Both the position numbers and the translations under genes were made by a program. The notes under the pieces are model-generated. The model did not search any database. It was not told the origin of the DNA and saw only the letters and a list, made by a program, of their open reading frames with translations. From Humulus lupulus (taxonomy: Eukaryota > Streptophyta > Magnoliopsida > Rosales > Cannabaceae), in contig NC_084802.1 of NCBI RefSeq assembly GCF_963169125.1, forward strand, positions 15,872,896-15,936,895: a DNA stretch of 64,000 nucleotides, given 5' to 3'. This document shows, piece after piece, positions 19,199 to 31,759 of this stretch (position 1 is the first letter of the stretch; each line of letters opens with the position of its first letter).

Positions 19199-22100
19199 CT
19201 AGCCGTGGCAGCCAGGTAGATCGAACACGTACCCGTTGCTCCACGCTCTTCGTACTCATGGTTGGTCGACCTTTCCTTTGCCCTTACTTGCACCATAGAG
19301 CACCCGTGAGCCGAAGCCTAGCAAAAAAACTCAATGCATATAAAGTATCATCCAATCCAATAATAATAACACAAATAGTCAATAGACTAAACACATAGCG
19401 GCCTACGCCGACCTAGGTGCTTTACCAGGCCTTGGGTTCCCGGTCTTCACCGAGCCAGTGGACACATCACCCTTGGAGGGTCTTGCCCTAGCAACCTGCA
19501 CTCAGTGTGCTCAACACCGATCTTGGCCCCTTTCCCTACCTGGCTTCTTGCCATTCTCGACCTTCGCTGTTCCCGACCTTTATCTTTCATTCATAAACAT
19601 GTATAACACAACATATCATTCATAGATATTGACACATATGTTAAACATAAACAATATGGCCATGCCCTGATACACAAACAATAGGGCCATGCCTTGCTCT
19701 ACGGGTACAACAATTTTCTTACTTCTATCCCGAGTTGATTGATTACTGCGATCCCGAGCATAGTCCTCTAACCCGAGCCTTGTTGACAACCTAGTCACAA
19801 CGCATTCACAATAACCATCCATCAATCCTCAAACCAACTAATAACTTCATAATATTATTCTAGCCTCTGGGACCTTTTATCATACTAAACCAGGTAGTGG
19901 AACCCTTCCCAAGCCTTAAAATTTGGGTTCCCGAGCTTAAAACCTACATTTCCCCTTTTTTCCCATTTTGAGCTGCAGCCCGCCTTCTAGGGCTGCTACC
20001 CGCTACAAGCCATAGAGCAAAGCCCACTCTGCTGAAGGACACGGGTCGCAGCGCGCTATACCCTGCGCCACGACGCCTAGGAAAATTTATGAGGCCCCCA
20101 AGCTTCAATACTCAAACGGGCCGTAGCGCCTGATGAACAGGGCCGTGGCTCGAGCCTCAAACCCAGAATTCCCACCATTTTTCTACATTTTTCCTCGAGA
20201 CTAAACCAATAATTCTCGCCCCAAACATCACTTAAACCCAAAATTGAGCCTAGATTCCCTATCAACACAGCCTAGGCATCATAACAATCCCATAAACAAT
20301 TCCATATACTCATAAAACATTCAAAACCAATCGTAGAATCCTCTCACATGCAAGCCTATAATTCTAACAAATTTCAACAGAATTCTATAGAAAGATTAAG
20401 TTCAGGCCTTTACCTCTGAGATATTGTAACAAATATAGTCATTACAGTTTAAAATTTACAACCTGCTGACCTAAGCAGCAAAAATAGGGTAAACCCTTTA
20501 GTTCCTCTGAGAAACTCCTTGGCTGTGGTGGTCAAGCAGCCGCATATGTACACATCACCACCTAAGCTCTCCACTCAAGGCTGGGTGAGCTTTTCTTTCC
20601 CTTTACCTGCACAAAATAGCACCCATGAGCAAAAACCCAGCAAGAAAACTCATTACTGCATATAAATATTATCAAATGATGATCATTATAATCATACGGA
20701 GCTTATAGTCCTGAAAAGATGAGTGAATATCACTTTGTGGTACCATTAACCATGATGGAGTGTATAACTCTAATAAGTTGAGTGATTTAACACTTGAGGT
20801 TCTGGTAAACCATAATGAGTGACTGACGAGCAAGTCCCTACAGGGCTCAGCACCCATAGCCATGTGACAATCCAGTCACCTAGACCTTTCGGCCCTGGCT
20901 CCAATAAAATGAGTGACTGTTGGGTAAATCACTTCGGGCTCAACACTCATAGCCATGTGACGAAGCAATCACCTGGGCTCTCTGGCCCTGGCTCTAAGTG
21001 ACTAGCCATAGGCTAGACAAGCGCTTTTAGTTTTCATCAAACTTGAGGTCGATCTGGCATTAATGCTCATTTGAGTCATTCAATACAGATGTCGATTAGA
21101 TCTAATCTTTGTCGGCTTGCGTTAAACACGCTAAGACCATTCTTAACTTATTAGTCAATACCATGTGACCAGTGCTCAGTACTACTGCCGAACTTGACTA
21201 TTTAGTCAGTGCCATGCATAAGTGAGTAAGATTTGCTAAGAATTCGATATGTAATCAATGTCCACATTTAAACACTCAACATGCCTCATGAATAACCATG
21301 CATGTCACATATGGGGAGTGCAGTTTTCTTACCTCTAGTTTGAGCGAGAATTAATAAAAGAACGACCCTTGAGAACGATCAACCGTTTAGTTCTTTGACG
21401 GTCACCTGGTCATAACCAATTATGGGATTCCATCAATAAAATGAAGAGCAAAGGTTCCCGGACCAAAACCTAGCCTCTGGGACATCGAATCCTTCTAAAC
21501 CGGGTAGTAGGAACGATCCTGAGGCCTACAGTTTGAATCCCCATGCCAAAAACACACTTTTAGCCAAAATGCCACTAAGGGTCGTGGCCCTACCTCACCA
21601 TGCTGCAGCCCGCCTCCTCAACCAAAAGCGGCCACACACTCATTCCCCAACATGGGCCGTGACCCTCCTTCTCCATGTCGTGGCCCAACGGCGCAGCAGC
21701 TTCTCCCTTCCTTTTCAATGAGCTTGGGCTGCGGCACTCTAGAACAGAGCCGCGACCCCACCTAAAACTCAGCCAAATACTCCTGTTTTTCCCCTTTGAA
21801 CTCATTTCAAAACCGCATAAAATCTCTCCCAATATCACAAAGCAAAGCCACCAACTATTACCACAACTTATCTGCCATATAAGCATCAAAACCTAAGCCT
21901 TACACCAATCAAAACTTCATCAAATTCCCCATTTTAATGATCAAAACTCCAAACCTTAAAACCAGCACAAAAACAGGGAAAGGAGCTATAAAATGGAACT
22001 AAAACCTTACCTTAAGCTTAGGTTGAATCCTCTTCAATGGCTGAACACTAGCCTAAGACCTCAAGCTTCAATCTCCAAGTTTGAATCCCCAAACTTGCTT

Positions 22101-23539
22101 CAAAATTCAAAGGAAGGAGAAGAGAATGATGATGATCGTGAGGGTGATAGACAAAGCTCTGTTTTGGCTAACCTTCCACAACCTTCAGCTTAAATATAGC
22201 CTAGGTCAAATGACCAAAATACCCCCATCCTAAATTCATCCTTTAATAGCCCCCACGGGAAAAACTGTCCTTTCCCGCCTATTAATCATAATTAACACCC
22301 TCCAATTCTCGTTGTTCCCAAAATTCTCAAATACCAATAATTCATATCCCGTTACCCTTTAATTCCCAGCAACGCTCTAATCACCAAAATACCTCGAGAC
22401 TCACCCCGAGCCTCGAACTTAATCCCGTTATGACCAAACCGCTAATTTGCACTCAAAGATTGTCTCATGCCGAATGGCTCGAACAAATCCACATTATAAT
22501 GTGGCCTCAACAATAATTCACCAATATGCATACACATACACAATTACGCCCTCAACGAGCCAAATTACCAAAATGCCCCTATAATGAAATGTGGACCCAC
22601 ATGCATGCATTTAACATTATATTATAATATAATTCACATAAATATGCACGTAATCATTTAATGGCATAATAAATCAATTATGGCCCTCCCGGCCTACTAA
22701 TCCAACCATTAAATCGCATTAGGGATTTTAGGGCATTACAGATATGTTCAAGCTTGAGCTAAACCCCAAACACAGAAACCCCAAACACAGGAAGTCCAAT
22801 CCTCAAATTCTTTAGCGTAGAATCCTCAAAGTTTCATCAAAACCTTCAAGCACCATAGAGAGGGAGAGAAAACCGAGTAAGAGAGGGAGAGAGAGAGAGT
22901 GTGCTAAAAATTCAGTTTCCTTCTACTGTTTTCTTAGTTCTAGTGGTTTCTCATAGTTACTCAGCCTACTTTAAACCATCCCTTAGTACAAAATGACCCA
23001 ATTACCCCTAAGGTAAATCCTAAATCCTTGATACCGCCAAGGGAAATCCTGTCAATTTCCATATCCCGCTAAATCCTCGAATGTTCCTATAAATCCCAAT
23101 TTAATCTCGACTTGCCCAAGTAATTATTAAATTACTACTTGCTACCCGGTAGATCCCGAACACCAACAATGTCCACAAAATACCCCTCGACTACTTGCTA
23201 CCCGACTCGGGAGGAGCCTAGGGGTATTTGACCCCGTTGTGACTATTCAACTATTCCGCTCCCTTAGACCGTCTCAGATCTCACCTCACAAAAATATCAC
23301 CACACCCTTGTGATATCAATCACAATATACAAATATCACATTTATGTCCTCAACGGGCTAGAATTACAAATATTCCCCTAATAACCAAATTGAGCCCATA
23401 TGCATATTTAATTCACCTAAACATGCATTTCTAATCACATAATCATTTAATACACATATTAGCATTATCAAATCAATTATTGCCCTCTCGGCACGCTAAT
23501 CAAGGCCCTAAGCCTAATTAGAAAATTTGGGACGCTACA
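19199..23539 (-). mobile_element. Inverted LTR of family I, 3'-truncated, split by LTR A2
   Basis: On - it begins TGTAGCGTCCCAAATTTTC at 23,539 and runs to 22,746. It resumes at 20,424 and breaks off at 19,199 just after GCTGCCACGGCTAG, lacking the last ~280 bp. The insertion LTR A2 has TSD GATAT. It is homologous to the + fragment at 18,394-19,196, so the two form a tail-to-tail inverted pair. Contains a GC-rich word island (about 19,985-20,150). The 5' end abuts SIRE-type RNase H sequence. Confidence 0.78.
20425..22740 (-). mobile_element. Solo LTR, family A (copy A2), inverted
   Basis: On - it starts TGTAATGCCCTAAAATCCC (22,740) and its last bases are GTTACA (20,425). The TSD GATAT is perfect at 20,420-20,424 and 22,741-22,745. 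About 200 bp next to the 3' terminus are missing relative to A1, leaving TGTAAC joined to sequence normally internal. Its GC-rich island (21,570-21,770) uses GGGCCGTGACCC/GCCGCGACCC words instead of AGCGCT. Confidence 0.88.
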
Positions 23540-24570
23540 GGTATTGTCATAATATATGCTCAGAGTGTCAAAGAAAATGTCATAGTCACGCAACATTTGT
23601 TTCATCCAAAAGAGTTAAGTACAACAACTTTCAGCAGCAATGTACTCAACTTTAGTGATGTAGAGTGAGATGGAATTTTGCTTTTTATTGTGCCATGAAA
23701 CTAGGTTGTTCCCCACATAGAAGCACCCACCTGAAGTGATTTTCCTATCATCAAGGATACCTACCCAAGGTTGCTCCTCGAGCATGTTATACTAATCTTT
23801 TTTTGGTCAGTTCAAATTCCTTAGTCATTAATTGAACAAAGGAGTGAGTGTGTGCATCACAAGTGGACCCAAATACTATGTCATCAACATATATTTGAGC
23901 ACAAACATACCAGGATTTAGATGTTTAATAAACATGATTTGGTTAGTATTACCTCTAATATAGCCATTGTCAAGCAAGTAAGAGGTGAGACGATCATACC
24001 ATGCTCGAGGAGCTTGCTTGAGCCCATATAATGCCTTGCTCAACTTGTAAACATGGTATCCACGATGAAGGTCCTCAAACCCAGGAGCTTGGGACACATA
24101 CGCCTCTTCCACAACGATGTCATTCAAAAATGCACTTTTTCCATCCATTTGGTACAACTTGAACTTCATGAAACACGCTACATCCAATAAAAGTCTTATG
24201 GACTCCAATCTAGCCACCAGAGACAATGTTTCCTCAAATTTCACTCCCTCAATCTTAGTATACTCTTGAGCCACTAGTCTTGCCTTGTTGCGAACAACAT
24301 TTCCCACTTCATCAGTCTTATTTCTGAAAATCCACTTGGTATCAATGATGTTGGTACCCATGTTGGTGAGCTTTGGGAATCCATGTTGGTGGTGCCTTTT
24401 TTTGATGAATTCTAATATAAAAAGGGACAACATTTTCTGGAATGGAAGACACATCCGAGGCTTCCGAGGTTTTAGTTGCAGCATCAATTTCTTCAATTTT
24501 AGACACACTTGGTTCATTTGCAGTTTGTGATGCAACATGCATAATCAATGTGTCAACAAGAGTATGGATT
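23540..24570 (-). pseudogene. SIRE-type Ty1/copia pol fragment (RT and RNase H)
   Basis: On -, 24,570 to ~23,880 reads IHTLVDTLIMHVASQ (linker), then TKWIFRNKTDEVGNVVRNK, RLVAQEYTKIEGVKFEET, LYQMDGKSAFLND and YKLSKALYGLKQAPRAWYD. After a frameshift comes AQIYVDDIVFGST (catalytic YVDD) and MTKEFELT. RNase H follows immediately: LDDRKITSGGCFYVGNNL, SWHNKKQNSISL, YIAAESCCT and MKQMLRDYDIFFDT. About 200 residues of the usual RT-RNase H connection are missing, so an internal deletion occurred. The motif set fits the SIRE lineage. Truncated at 23,540 by LTR-I. The upstream linker continues at 55,316 across the Tekay insertion. Confidence 0.9.
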
Positions 24571-25140
24571 TGTAAAGCCCTATTAATCTAGGAAAGTTAC
24601 ACTATGTATTTTAAAATCATGCTTAACTCGCTAAACGAGTCATTTGGAGTTAAAATGTGTAATTAAACTAACTCAAGGATTAGGTATTAAAAATTTTGGT
24701 CAAACAGTTATCATTTCATTAAAAAGGCTTAACTCTGTAAACTGGATCCCAAAATGAGTTTATAAACTAATACATAAACAAAAATAAGTACAAAAGGCCG
24801 GCCTAGGAGGCAAAATTAGGGTTCAACCCTAGCTCCAGCAAGGGATCTCGACCGAGGTGGTCGAGCAGGTTGCATATGTACACAACACCTCTGAAGCGCT
24901 CCAACTCATGGCAGGTCCAGCTACTCATGGTCCTTACCTACACCATAGAGCATCGTGAGCCGAGGCTCAGCTAGAAAACCTCACATAGTATAACAATAAT
25001 CCAAATGTTCAAAGCTGTAAACACATGTTTCACAAATAATAGATGCAATCATTCCAATCATATAACTTTAAAACACATTCTACAGTTTACAAAAGAATAC
25101 TCATCTCAATCATATCATCAATTAAGAGGCCTAGGAAAAA

Positions 25141-25380
25141 CAGCCCTGCCGAGCGACCCAACCGAGCGAGGTGCATACTCAGGCACTCAACTTACAGTTC
25201 ATGTCGAGCAAGTGGGGACCGCACCTTCAAATTGAACTTGCCCTTCGACCTATGTTCCACACGCTTTGCCAAGTGTCCCAACCGATCGAAATGCATACTC
25301 AGGCACTTCGCCCTCGGTTCATGCCGGGTGAGTAAGGATTGCACTCTCAAACTGAACTTAACCTCACGACATGCGTTAGC
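25141..25380 (+). repeat. 120-bp tandem duplication in the Tekay1 3' LTR
   Basis: Two diverged units with period 120: ACCGAGCGAGGTGCATACTC at 25,161 and ACCGATCGAAATGCATACTC at 25,281. Sits where other Tekay-type LTRs carry the hairpin ladder. Confidence 0.8.
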
Positions 25381-26722
25381 ATGCTCAATGTGATGGTCTT
25401 CTGACCCCACATTCCACATGATGGCCAAGTATCAGTCATAACATACATTCACAAGTAGTTCAAGGCTAAGAAGCATGCCAACCAATAAATTTATGAGCAT
25501 ATATAAATTTTCTTACTTCAAGTTCTAAGCAATGAAATATGGCGACCCCAAGCACGACCCCTTTCTCATGAGCCTTGCGGTAACCTAGTCACAACCATAA
25601 ACGGTACTGTCGTTAAGAACTAAATCCAAATACTAAATCTGGGACCAACCCCGTGCTCTCGGGACCTCCAATTCCATCAAATGTTGTGGTGGAAACGTCC
25701 CCTGACCCTCCAAGCTCTTCCCAAGCCCTAAAAAAAACACAAGCTGAAATGGTTATATGGCAGGGGCGCCCAAACTCCCCTTGCATAGCGCAGGGCCACC
25801 CAAACTAAGGGCAGAGCCGCCTAACAAGTCAGAGACTCCCCCAACACTCCCCTGCATAGTGTAGGGGATCCCAAACCAAGCGCAGGGGTGCTACGTTGCA
25901 AACCCAGAATTAGAGGTTGCCTTCTCTCCAACTTTTCTAACCTACTTCGCCAAAATTTTGAACTAAGCCTCCAAAAATCACCAAGTTGAGTTTCCCAATC
26001 CAATTTTGGTGAAACTTTAACCCCAACATAGGTTACTCTAAGTACCCAGAACCACTAGTACCTGCTCAAAACACTCAAAGACACACATAAAACTAAAATG
26101 AGAACTTTGAGTTTGAACTTGGAAACTTACCCCAAAATTGTGATCCAAAGCCAATATGAAGAGTCTCAACCTCAGTTCCAAGTCTAGAGTAGCAAGAAAA
26201 TCCATTCCCATCCACAATAAAAACACCAAAATTCAAAATCAGTTAAAACCTCAAAATTCCTCAAGAACACCAAGCTATGTGTAGAGTCCCAGAATATTTA
26301 CTTAACTAGCTAGATAGTAGTAGTTATTAGTATTAGTTAGTAGTATGATAGTTACTGTGGATTTTGGTTCAAGCCGAGACTTAGTTGAACACTTGTAGCA
26401 ACACCTATAGATTTTATAAGTTTAACCTATAATTTAAGAATATTAATTATAACATAAGGTTTGATTAATATAACTGATTATAAAGATGTTATTTATTATA
26501 CTATGAGGTTTAGATAGAACTAATTAGATCATGACACTTGTCGTGTGCATGTTTATTAAGGATTTAAGTATTTTGATGAATAGTTTAATTAAAAAGAAAG
26601 ATCTAGAAGTTCTAGAACCTTCCAACAACTTTAAAATTGTTTTATGACTCAGTCAAAGTTGTTTATCCCATTCAAATTAAGCTGATAAAGTGCAATTACG
26701 TGTCTAATATTTCAACGTATGC

Positions 26723-26860
26723 CGATATATCGCAGCTATAGGGGCCAATATATTGCCACATGGGATATACGAAAAAACACGTCAACTTCGCACGATTGAA
26801 ACCACGAGCCTATAATATGCTGGTAGGGGTGATATATCGCCTACACCAGGCGATATATCG
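26723..26860 (+). repeat. CGATATATCG palindrome cluster in LTR B2
   Basis: Copies at 26,723 and 26,851 are perfect. Positions 26,746 (CAATATATTG, itself still palindromic) and 26,830 (TGATATATCG) are changed. Same 2+2 layout as B1 and B3. Confidence 0.88.
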
Positions 26861-27557
26861 TCTCCAGTAGCCTGTTTTCAAACTTCATAGAAACCGAGCT
26901 GAATTCATTCCTTAACCTTTTGACTTGACTCTAAACGTTTTTGACCGAGTTTTAAGCACCTGCTGAACGAATATTCAAATATTTTTCAATTAATATTCAT
27001 TATTTTATTCAAGTTAAAAGGAGATCTTTTCGCTCCTTGAACTCTATAAATAGGACCTAGTACCAAGCCATTTCTCTCATTCTTCAAGCTGCTAGGATTA
27101 CTATAGAGTGTTAAACACTTGGGTTAGGGTTAAAGCTTATCATCTTAAGCTTTATAAACACTTGGGAAGTGAGATATAGAGTGTGTTTTCAATATCGAGG
27201 TGTAGTTTGGTTCTAGTACATCCAAAGGTATTCCTATTCTTAAGTTCATTTCAGTTTAATTCTTTAGTTTTCATTCAGATCCTAACTCATTATTTTCAAT
27301 TCTTGGTTAGGTATTTAAGTTCTTTGAAACTTAAGGTTTCTTTTCGGTAAGCTTCTTCTTGGTGGTTTAGTTCTCTTCTTTATCCTTTCTTTTCTTTAGA
27401 AATACTCACATTCTTATTGTTGGTTTTAGGAGTATTCCAAATCCTGTCTTTGTTCTCAAATATCCCGGTGTTGGTAAGGAAAATAGGATAGATTTTGTAT
27501 GCTTTTATGTTTTGATATATGTTTATGTTATATGTCTGATATGTTTTTAGTATATGA

Positions 27558-27623
27558 ATTGTTTAGATAACAATCACATAATTTGTTTAGATAACAAATA
27601 TATAACTTGTTTAGATAACAAGT
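27558..27623 (+). repeat. Hairpin ladder in LTR B2
   Basis: Three successive hairpins share the loop TAGAT: ATTGTT/AACAAT (27,558), ATTTGTT/AACAAAT (27,581), ACTTGTT/AACAAGT (27,605). The second and third differ by a matched change in both arms (T to C, A to G). Decayed copies follow to about 27,740. In B3 (43,948) the stem is CTTGCT/AGCAAG with loop TGGCT. Confidence 0.85.
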
Positions 27624-29116
27624 CCCAATAGTATATTCCTTGGGCATATGATTGTTTAGATAATGAGCCCCATAAATTTATATGACTTGTTTAGATAACT
27701 AGCTCCATAAATTTATGGGCATATGATTGCCTAGCTAGCAAGTCCCAAGAAGTATGATGGCCATTGTAATAGATGTTTTTTATTTATATAGTCATATGTT
27801 TTATAGTATATGTTTATGATATAGCCTCATGTTTATGATTTATGTTGTATGTTGTTAGTAGATTTTCCTTGCTGGGCATTAGTCTCATTTCTTTATTTTT
27901 TAGTGTGATGCAGGAAACTAGATATGGAGGCGGAAGGATTCTTGGAAGCTTGGCATATGTGTTGAGGATGAACGGACTGAGTGGACTACGTGTCGATCGA
28001 GGATGACGTTTATTTTAGTCTTTTCAAATTATGTTTTTGATGTAATTCCGCAACTAGTATTTAAAGTTTATGTTTTATGTTTATCAAACAATGTTTTTAT
28101 GCTTTATGAAGCAATGGGTACCCATACCATATTTTATATTTTACTTTGTAATTTGCACAACATTTATGTTGGAGTTTTAATAAAGTTATTATTATTGCTT
28201 ATATATGTTTTCCTCAAAGTAAGTAGTTATGTCTAGTAGTTTTAATGGTCCAAGGTCTTAGAAAAAGTTTGGTCGTTACACTATGATGAACAAAAAACTT
28301 AAAAATAGAGTAGCTCACCTTTCTAAAACGAATTCTAAAGTATGCTTGAGAATAATTGCAGCTACTAGCTCCCTTGAATTCCCTAAACTCTTTTAAGATC
28401 TTCAAACCTCAGTCAAAAATCACTAAGCCCATTTGTTGTCTTCCAAAACCACACAAAGAAGGTAACCTCTAGAAGAGAGAGAGAGAGAGAGAAAGAAACA
28501 TGTATGTCCCAAAAAATTCCCCTGCATCAGCTTTTTGTCTAATCTTAAGGTCAAAAGACCAACATGCCCCTCCCTTTAAACCCTTTCCTCAATGCCTCAT
28601 AAGGGTAGTCTAGTCATTTGGCCCAAAACCCCACTAAACCTCAAATTATATCACTAATATCAAAATTTACCAACTAATTCATCTAATTAAATTATTAATT
28701 CCATGTACCACTATATCCCGGTAATTTATAAAATTACCAAAATACCCCTAAGTTCACCCCCGAGCCGTGTATTTAACCCCGTTGGAACTTTTTCTCGAAA
28801 TAGCTCAAAAGGATCGACTCCTGCCGAATGGCTCAAATATATCTACTTACAATGTGGGCTCAAGCACATAGCACATATAATTATAGATATATCCTTAGCA
28901 TGAAAAAAATTACGAAAATGCCCTTTCTAACAGAAATAGACCTACATGCACATTTAATACACTTAAACATGCATACACAATCATATCGTAATATAACTCA
29001 TATAATTCTGCATAATTACATATGCACGTTCATTTAAAGCACAAATATATCTGATTATGCCCTCCCGACACACTAATCAAGGCACTAAGCCTTATTACGA
29101 ATTTTGGGACGTTACA

Positions 29117-29637
29117 ACCATCCCTTCCTTATAGAAATTTCTTCCTCGAAATTTATTTGAATAGTTCAGAATACTGATTTCGTATAACTATCTCAAATCC
29201 CTAGGTCGCTTTCTCAACCTTACTGTTCCTCCATACTATCTTAATCAGAGGAATAATCCTGTTTCCCTAAGACTTTATCTTTTCTATTTAAGATTTGAAT
29301 CGGTCGTTCCTCATAGGATAAATCTGTTTGTAGTTCTAGATCCTTTCGAGGATCTCAAACGGTCTCACAAACCTAAGGCTCAACTTTCCATTCTTCCCAA
29401 AAAACTTCACTTCTTCCAAGGATGAAACTCGAAGGAAGACATAGTTCCCAACTTGGAACTCTATATCCACGCGCTTACGACCAGCGCATCTCTTCTATCT
29501 ACTCTATGATGCGAGTGTTCGAGCTCTAATCTTTTCAATGGCCTCATTGGTCCTCTAAAATGCTTCAAGATCCAAGTATTTCCTCTCACCTATTTGATCC
29601 CAATGAATGGGTGATCTGCACTTCCGACCATACATCA
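29117..29637 (-). pseudogene. Tekay1 integrase C-terminus and chromodomain region
   Basis: On -, MMYGRKCRSPIHWDQIGERK, EAIEKIRART, VDIEFQVGNYVFLRVSS and FGKNGKLSLRFVRPFEILERI match the integrase C-terminus with the GPF module. IPLIKIVWRNSKVEKAT and IVIRNQYSELF follow, like the Tekay chromodomain tail. It ends next to the purine tract and the 3' LTR at 29,116. Several stops. Split from the rest of integrase by LTR-D. Confidence 0.85.
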
Positions 29638-30857
29638 TGTAACGCCCCAACTTACCTAATAAGGCTTAGGGACTTGATCAGGGTGCCAGGATAGAAAATT
29701 AATTGCATATATGTGATTTACTTATGGAATATGTATTTATGTGATATATATGTGTATCATTATATGATTACGTTAGTTATATTATAATATGACTAGATGT
29801 GCACGTTTAGGTATATTAAATATGCATGTGTGCCCGTTTCTTATTAGAAGGGCAATTTTCGTAATTTGGCATGTTACGAGTTTATTTGGAATATATGTCG
29901 ATATATGTGATATATGTGTGAGACCACATTATTATGTGGATATATTTGGGTTACTCGGCACGAGGCGATCTTAGGGAGCAAGCTAGCAGGAAAGTCACAA
30001 CGGGACTAAATACCCGACTTGGGGTGAGTCAACGGGTATTTTGGATATTTAGTACATTACTGGGATATCGGGTAATGAAAATAAATATTTGAGGATATAT
30101 TCGGACTTAGTGAGATTAGGAGGGAATTTTGAGGATTTTGACCATTTTACCCACAGGGACGTTTTTGGTACCCCGAGCCTCGGGATTTACTTAGAGTTAC
30201 TTGACCTCTAAGTAACCTCACAAAAACACTTTCACTCAGCAAACACTCTCCCTCTCGTTACTCTCTCTCGCTCATACTCTCTTTCTTAATTCCTTGGGAA
30301 TTTCTTGCGATCTAAGGGGAATCGAAGCTAGCTTAGGCTCGGGATTACTTGGGGAAAGGCTTAGCATCATTTTGGGCAGTAGAGGTATTGATTACTAGCC
30401 TTAATCCAATGTGTTTTCTCTAGTTTTACTTAAGTTCTAGAGTTTTGAAAACTCAATTCTGAATTTTGAATTTGGTGAGGTTTTGGCCAAGTTTAAGCTT
30501 GGGTTTTGTGGGTATTGAAGTGCTGAGTTGATTGGGAACTTTTTTTTTGGGATTCAGATATGTTTGGACATGTTTTTGGTGATATTTGGCTTAAAGAAAT
30601 GAGGGGAAAATCTAGGTTTTCATGTCGAGCTGCGACCCAATTCTCGGGGCGTCGCGGCTCTCAAGAACGCTGGGAGAAGGAGGTGTTGAACCTCCATTTG
30701 AGCCGCGACGCTTGTGTCCAGAGGAGAGCCCTTGGGCTCTTTGAATTGGGGTGGGTGGCGGCTCTATTGCTTTGGGTCGCGACACTTAAAGGGATTTTGA
30801 GCTCCAGGAAGGTTTTGAGTGCGGGAACTCAAACTTAAGGACTCGGGATTGATTCTA

Positions 30858-31219
30858 GGGTTTATACCTTTTTAGACCCTGTGTTTTGTCTCTTTACCTG
30901 TTTGGACCTTGTATTTTGACAAATTAATTTTTTGGACTCTGTGTTTTCTAAAATAGTTCAAATAGACCACTAAACCCGATTTTGATCAAAGTTTTTTGAA
31001 CTAAAATCACAAATAATTCATCAAACTAACAACTCAGAACAAAAATACAATCATTCTGCCTAAGAACTGTGTTGCAATTCAATTTTTTGTTCATTAAAAT
31101 TAGGTTTAGGAGCCTATTTGTACCATTTTACAAAACACAAGGTCCAAAAAATAATTTTTCAAAACATGGGGTCCAAACAGGTAATGAGGCAAAACACAGG
31201 GTTTAAAAAGGTATAAATC
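30858..31219 (+). mobile_element. Mutator-like MITE, 362 bp
   Basis: Terminal inverted repeats of about 85-90 bp: the left begins GGGTTTATACCTTTTTAGAC, the right complement GATTTATACCTTTTTAAAC. Both continue through CCTGTGTTTTG, TTACCTGTTTGGACC and TTTTTTGGAC. A perfect 9-bp TSD TTGATTCTA flanks it (30,849-30,857; 31,220-31,228). Long TIRs plus a 9-bp TSD fit a non-autonomous MULE. No coding frame. Confidence 0.92.
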
Positions 31220-31759
31220 TTGATTCTACTACCCTATTTAGTAGAATTCGACGTCCCAGAGGCTAGGACTCAATCTGAAAGCTTTTATTTGCCCGTAATT
31301 GATGGGATTCTATATTATGGTTGTGACTACATTACCGCTAGGGGCTTAGAACCAGGATCGTGCTCGAGGGTCATTCTTATTATACGTTGCACTCGGACCT
31401 GAGGTAAGAAAGTTGCACCCAATACATGATATATGTGATTAAGACTTGGCCCGGTTGTTAAATATAATTATGAATAGGGCTCGGGCCCTGAGAATGAATG
31501 TGATTAAGGTTATTATTGTGCTCATTGATTAAGCAAGCTTTTATGCTCTGTGTCTGGATAATTGGTCAATGATATATGATTGTTTGCATTATCTGCGTAA
31601 TTTGGGCTTGTCCCCATTAAGTAACGTGGTTATTACTATTTTTGCATTTAATTGGTTGAGATATATGATTAATATGTATGCATACTTGTATTATCTTAAG
31701 TATGCTTATCTGTATTTGGTTATCTATTTATTTGGTTGTCTGAATATCCGGTAATGGCA

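Larger units (their letters stand above)
26280..28280 (+). mobile_element. Solo LTR, family B (copy B2), 2.00 kb
   Basis: Starts TGTAGAGTCC and ends TTGGTCGTTACA. The TSD CTATG is perfect at 26,275-26,279 and 28,281-28,285. TATA box TATAAATA at 27,045-27,052; CGATATATCG cluster upstream (26,723-26,860); hairpin ladder at 27,558-27,623; CCTTGCTGGGCATTAG block at about 27,867. Inserted in the Tekay1 3' LTR in opposite orientation. Confidence 0.95.
24571..29116 (-). mobile_element. Tekay1 3' LTR (family C), split by LTR B2
   Basis: On - it starts TGTAACGTCCCAAAATTCG, directly after the integrase C-terminus and the purine tract AGGAAGGGATGGT. It ends AGGGCTTTACA at 24,571. Net length is about 2.54 kb without B2. 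It contains a 120-bp tandem duplication (25,141-25,380), a GC-rich island of CATAGCGCAGGG-like words (25,760-25,895) and the conserved CTCGGCTCAC...GTGTAGGTAAGG block (about 24,935-24,975). Confidence 0.88.

Noticed and set aside
21533..21896. Overlapping open frames on both strands, 60-99 aa
   Set aside because: They fall in the GC-rich word island of LTR A2, where base composition lowers stop frequency.
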